From contig NZ_MDFM01000042.1 of assembly GCF_002939985.1 (NCBI RefSeq), positions 1 to 34,672 of the forward strand: DNA of 34,672 nt. The letters are read 5' to 3'. Origin of the DNA: Xanthomonas hortorum pv. cynarae. Its GTDB lineage: Bacteria > Pseudomonadota > Gammaproteobacteria > Xanthomonadales > Xanthomonadaceae. Every line of letters begins with the position of its first letter. The stretch's first letter is position 1. The position numbers and the translations under genes were made by a program. Below the pieces are notes generated by a model, which was not told the DNA's origin, did no database searches, and was given only the letters and a program-made list of their open reading frames with translations. Below, one piece after another: positions 33,304-34,672 of this stretch.

Positions 33304-34464
33304 ATGATCATTTCTGCCGCTTCCGATTACCGCGCCGCCGCGCAGGCGCGCTTGCCGCCGTTCCTGTTTCACTACATCGATGGCGGTGCGTACGCCGAGC
33401 ACACCTTGCGGCGCAATGTCGCCGATCTGGCCGATATCGCGCTGCGCCAACGGGTGCTGCGCAATATGTCGGACCTGAGCTTGAGCACCGAGTTGTTCGG
33501 CGAGACCCTGGCGATGCCGGTGGCGTTGGCGCCGGTGGGGCTGACCGGCATGTACGCGCGCCGTGGTGAAGTACAGGCGGCGCGTGCGGCGGCGGCGCGG
33601 GGGATCCCGTTTACGTTGTCCACGGTGTCGGTGTGCCCGATCGAAGAAGTGGCGCCGGCGATCGAGCGGCCGATGTGGTTCCAGCTCTACGTGCTCAAGG
33701 ACCGCGGCTTCATGCGCAATGCGCTGGAGCGCGCCAAGGCAGCTGGCGTCACCACGCTGGTGTTCACCGTGGACATGCCCACGCCGGGGGCGCGCTACCG
33801 CGATGCGCACTCGGGCATGAGCGGGCCCAACGCGTCGCTGCGGCGCATGCTGCAGGCGGTGACGCATCCGCGCTGGGCCTGGGACGTGGGCTTGCTCGGC
33901 AAGCCGCACGATCTGGGCAATATCTCGGCGTATCGCGGCAGCCCGACCGGCCTGCAGGATTACATCGGCTGGCTGGGCGCCAATTTCGACCCGTCGATTT
34001 CGTGGAAAGACCTGGAATGGATCCGCGAATTCTGGACCGGGCCGATGGTGATCAAGGGCATCCTGGACCCGGACGATGCGCGCGATGCGGTGCGCTTCGG
34101 GGCCGACGGCATCGTGGTGTCCAACCACGGCGGGCGCCAGCTCGACGGCGTGCTGTCCAGCGCGCGCGCATTGCCGGCGATTGCCGACGCGGTGAAGGGG
34201 CAGCTGAAGATCCTCGCCGATTCGGGCATCCGCAGCGGGCTGGATGTGGTGCGCATGCTGGCGCTGGGCGCCGATGCGGTGCTATTGGGGCGTGCGTTCG
34301 TCTACGCGCTGGCAGCCGGTGGCCAGGCCGGTGTGGAGAATCTGCTGACCCTGATCGAACGCGAGATGCGCGTGGCGATGACCTTGACCGGCACGCGGTC
34401 GATTGCCGAGATCAGTGGCGATGCGTTGAGCCGGGTGACGCGGGAGAGTGCGGTTTCGCTTTGA
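33304..34464 (+). CDS. lldD: L-lactate dehydrogenase (FMN, quinone-linked)
   Basis: The protein has 386 residues, close to the usual length. The start [20 protein letters not shown] is the standard family opening, so the ATG at 33304 is preferred over the longer frame. FMN and catalytic residues are seen: [10 protein letters not shown] (about 75-84), [24 protein letters not shown] (125-136), Lys251 in MVIKGIL, the active-site His275/Arg278 in [10 protein letters not shown], and [10 protein letters not shown]. It oxidises L-lactate to pyruvate and passes electrons to the quinone pool at the inner membrane. No permease or lactate regulator gene is adjacent. The upstream ribosome binding site is not obvious. 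Confidence 0.95.
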   Translation: MIISAASDYRAAAQARLPPFLFHYIDGGAYAEHTLRRNVADLADIALRQRVLRNMSDLSLSTELFGETLAMPVALAPVGLTGMYARRGEVQAARAAAARGIPFTLSTVSVCPIEEVAPAIERPMWFQLYVLKDRGFMRNALERAKAAGVTTLVFTVDMPTPGARYRDAHSGMSGPNASLRRMLQAVTHPRWAWDVGLLGKPHDLGNISAYRGSPTGLQDYIGWLGANFDPSISWKDLEWIREFWTGPMVIKGILDPDDARDAVRFGADGIVVSNHGGRQLDGVLSSARALPAIADAVKGQLKILADSGIRSGLDVVRMLALGADAVLLGRAFVYALAAGGQAGVENLLTLIEREMRVAMTLTGTRSIAEISGDALSRVTRESAVSL

Positions 34465-34587
34465 CGGGATACGCATCGGGAATCGGGATGCGTCGGTGGC
34501 AGAGCGGATGATCTGCGGTTTGGCTGCAGGGCGCTTGCCCGCCGGCCATCGCGGGACACGCTGCAAGTACGTCCCTGTAAGCTCTTA

Positions 34588-34672
34588 GAGCCTGTTCAAA
34601 GTCTTCTAAGCAGCAACGCCAGGAATGCCAGGTGGATCATCTGCAAGCTGGTGTTGAGTTGACGCTCGCAAT
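34588..34672 (-). mobile_element. IS5-family insertion sequence, partial (3' end, runs off the right edge)
   Basis: The element's end appears to begin at GAGCCTGTTCAAAGTCTTC (34588), a terminal repeat wording I associate with IS5-family elements in Xanthomonas. The transposase C-terminus lies just inside. Its other end is beyond the window. Confidence 0.65.
34596..34672 (-). CDS. IS5-family transposase, C-terminal fragment
   Basis: The minus-strand frame ending at 34596 reads CERQLNTSLQMIHLAFLALL and then a short basic ending before the stop, which is the usual C-terminus of an IS5-family transposase group. Only about 25 codons are in the window, so the DDE motif cannot be checked. It is on the same strand as the transposase start at the left edge. 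Confidence 0.65.
   Translation of the reverse strand, partial: CERQLNTSLQMIHLAFLALLLRRL

Overview
The window looks like chromosomal DNA of a plant-associated Xanthomonas. It is high in GC, has tandem Xanthomonas-type TonB-dependent receptors, a pectin-degradation locus, FabV as enoyl-ACP reductase, an XVIPCD-bearing type IV secretion effector, and the GGGAATCGGGA-type intergenic repeats common in that genus. Both edges cut IS5-like insertion sequences: a transposase start on the minus strand at the left edge and a transposase C-terminus on the minus strand at the right edge.

Left part (1-7534), accessory. Gene density is low, base composition is mixed, and genes are short, broken or lineage-specific. 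In order: an IS end that has cut a small exported-protein gene after its 15th codon; an unknown helical protein; a degraded stretch; a SymE-type toxin gene with a long structured leader and a 74-residue gene after it; a lipoprotein/effector pair (predicted immunity lipoprotein plus HExxH effector with C-terminal XVIPCD) read as one translationally coupled operon; a BstA/KilA-N-like protein with a palindrome in its promoter; a gene remnant; a Lys/Ala-rich basic protein; a small unknown protein; and a tiny ORF with a very strong ribosome binding site. The theme is conflict: killing of rival bacteria, phage defence and toxin genes.

Middle part (7535-21151), pectin utilisation. On the minus strand lie two TonB-dependent receptors, a family CE8 pectin methylesterase, a family PL10 pectate lyase and a very large exported LamG/toroid/CARDB-like protein of unknown activity. 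Divergent on the plus strand is kdgK, a 2-keto-3-deoxygluconate kinase. The layout suggests extracellular de-esterification and cleavage of pectin, receptor-mediated uptake of fragments across the outer membrane, and phosphorylation of the final product in the cytoplasm. Two sites matching at 16 of 17 bases lie in the divergent promoter region, one before each outward gene, and probably bind one regulator.

Right part (21152-34595), mostly core genes: a small membrane protein, fabV, a large winged-helix/nSTAND-like NTPase/TPR regulator with an overlapping small partner gene, a repeat-rich spacer, a two-component system (NarL-type regulator and HisKA_3 kinase) divergent from an isoprenylcysteine methyltransferase-like membrane protein, an exported DUF2141-like protein next to a Tat-exported carotenoid oxygenase, and lldD. 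No tRNA, rRNA or CRISPR array was recognised.
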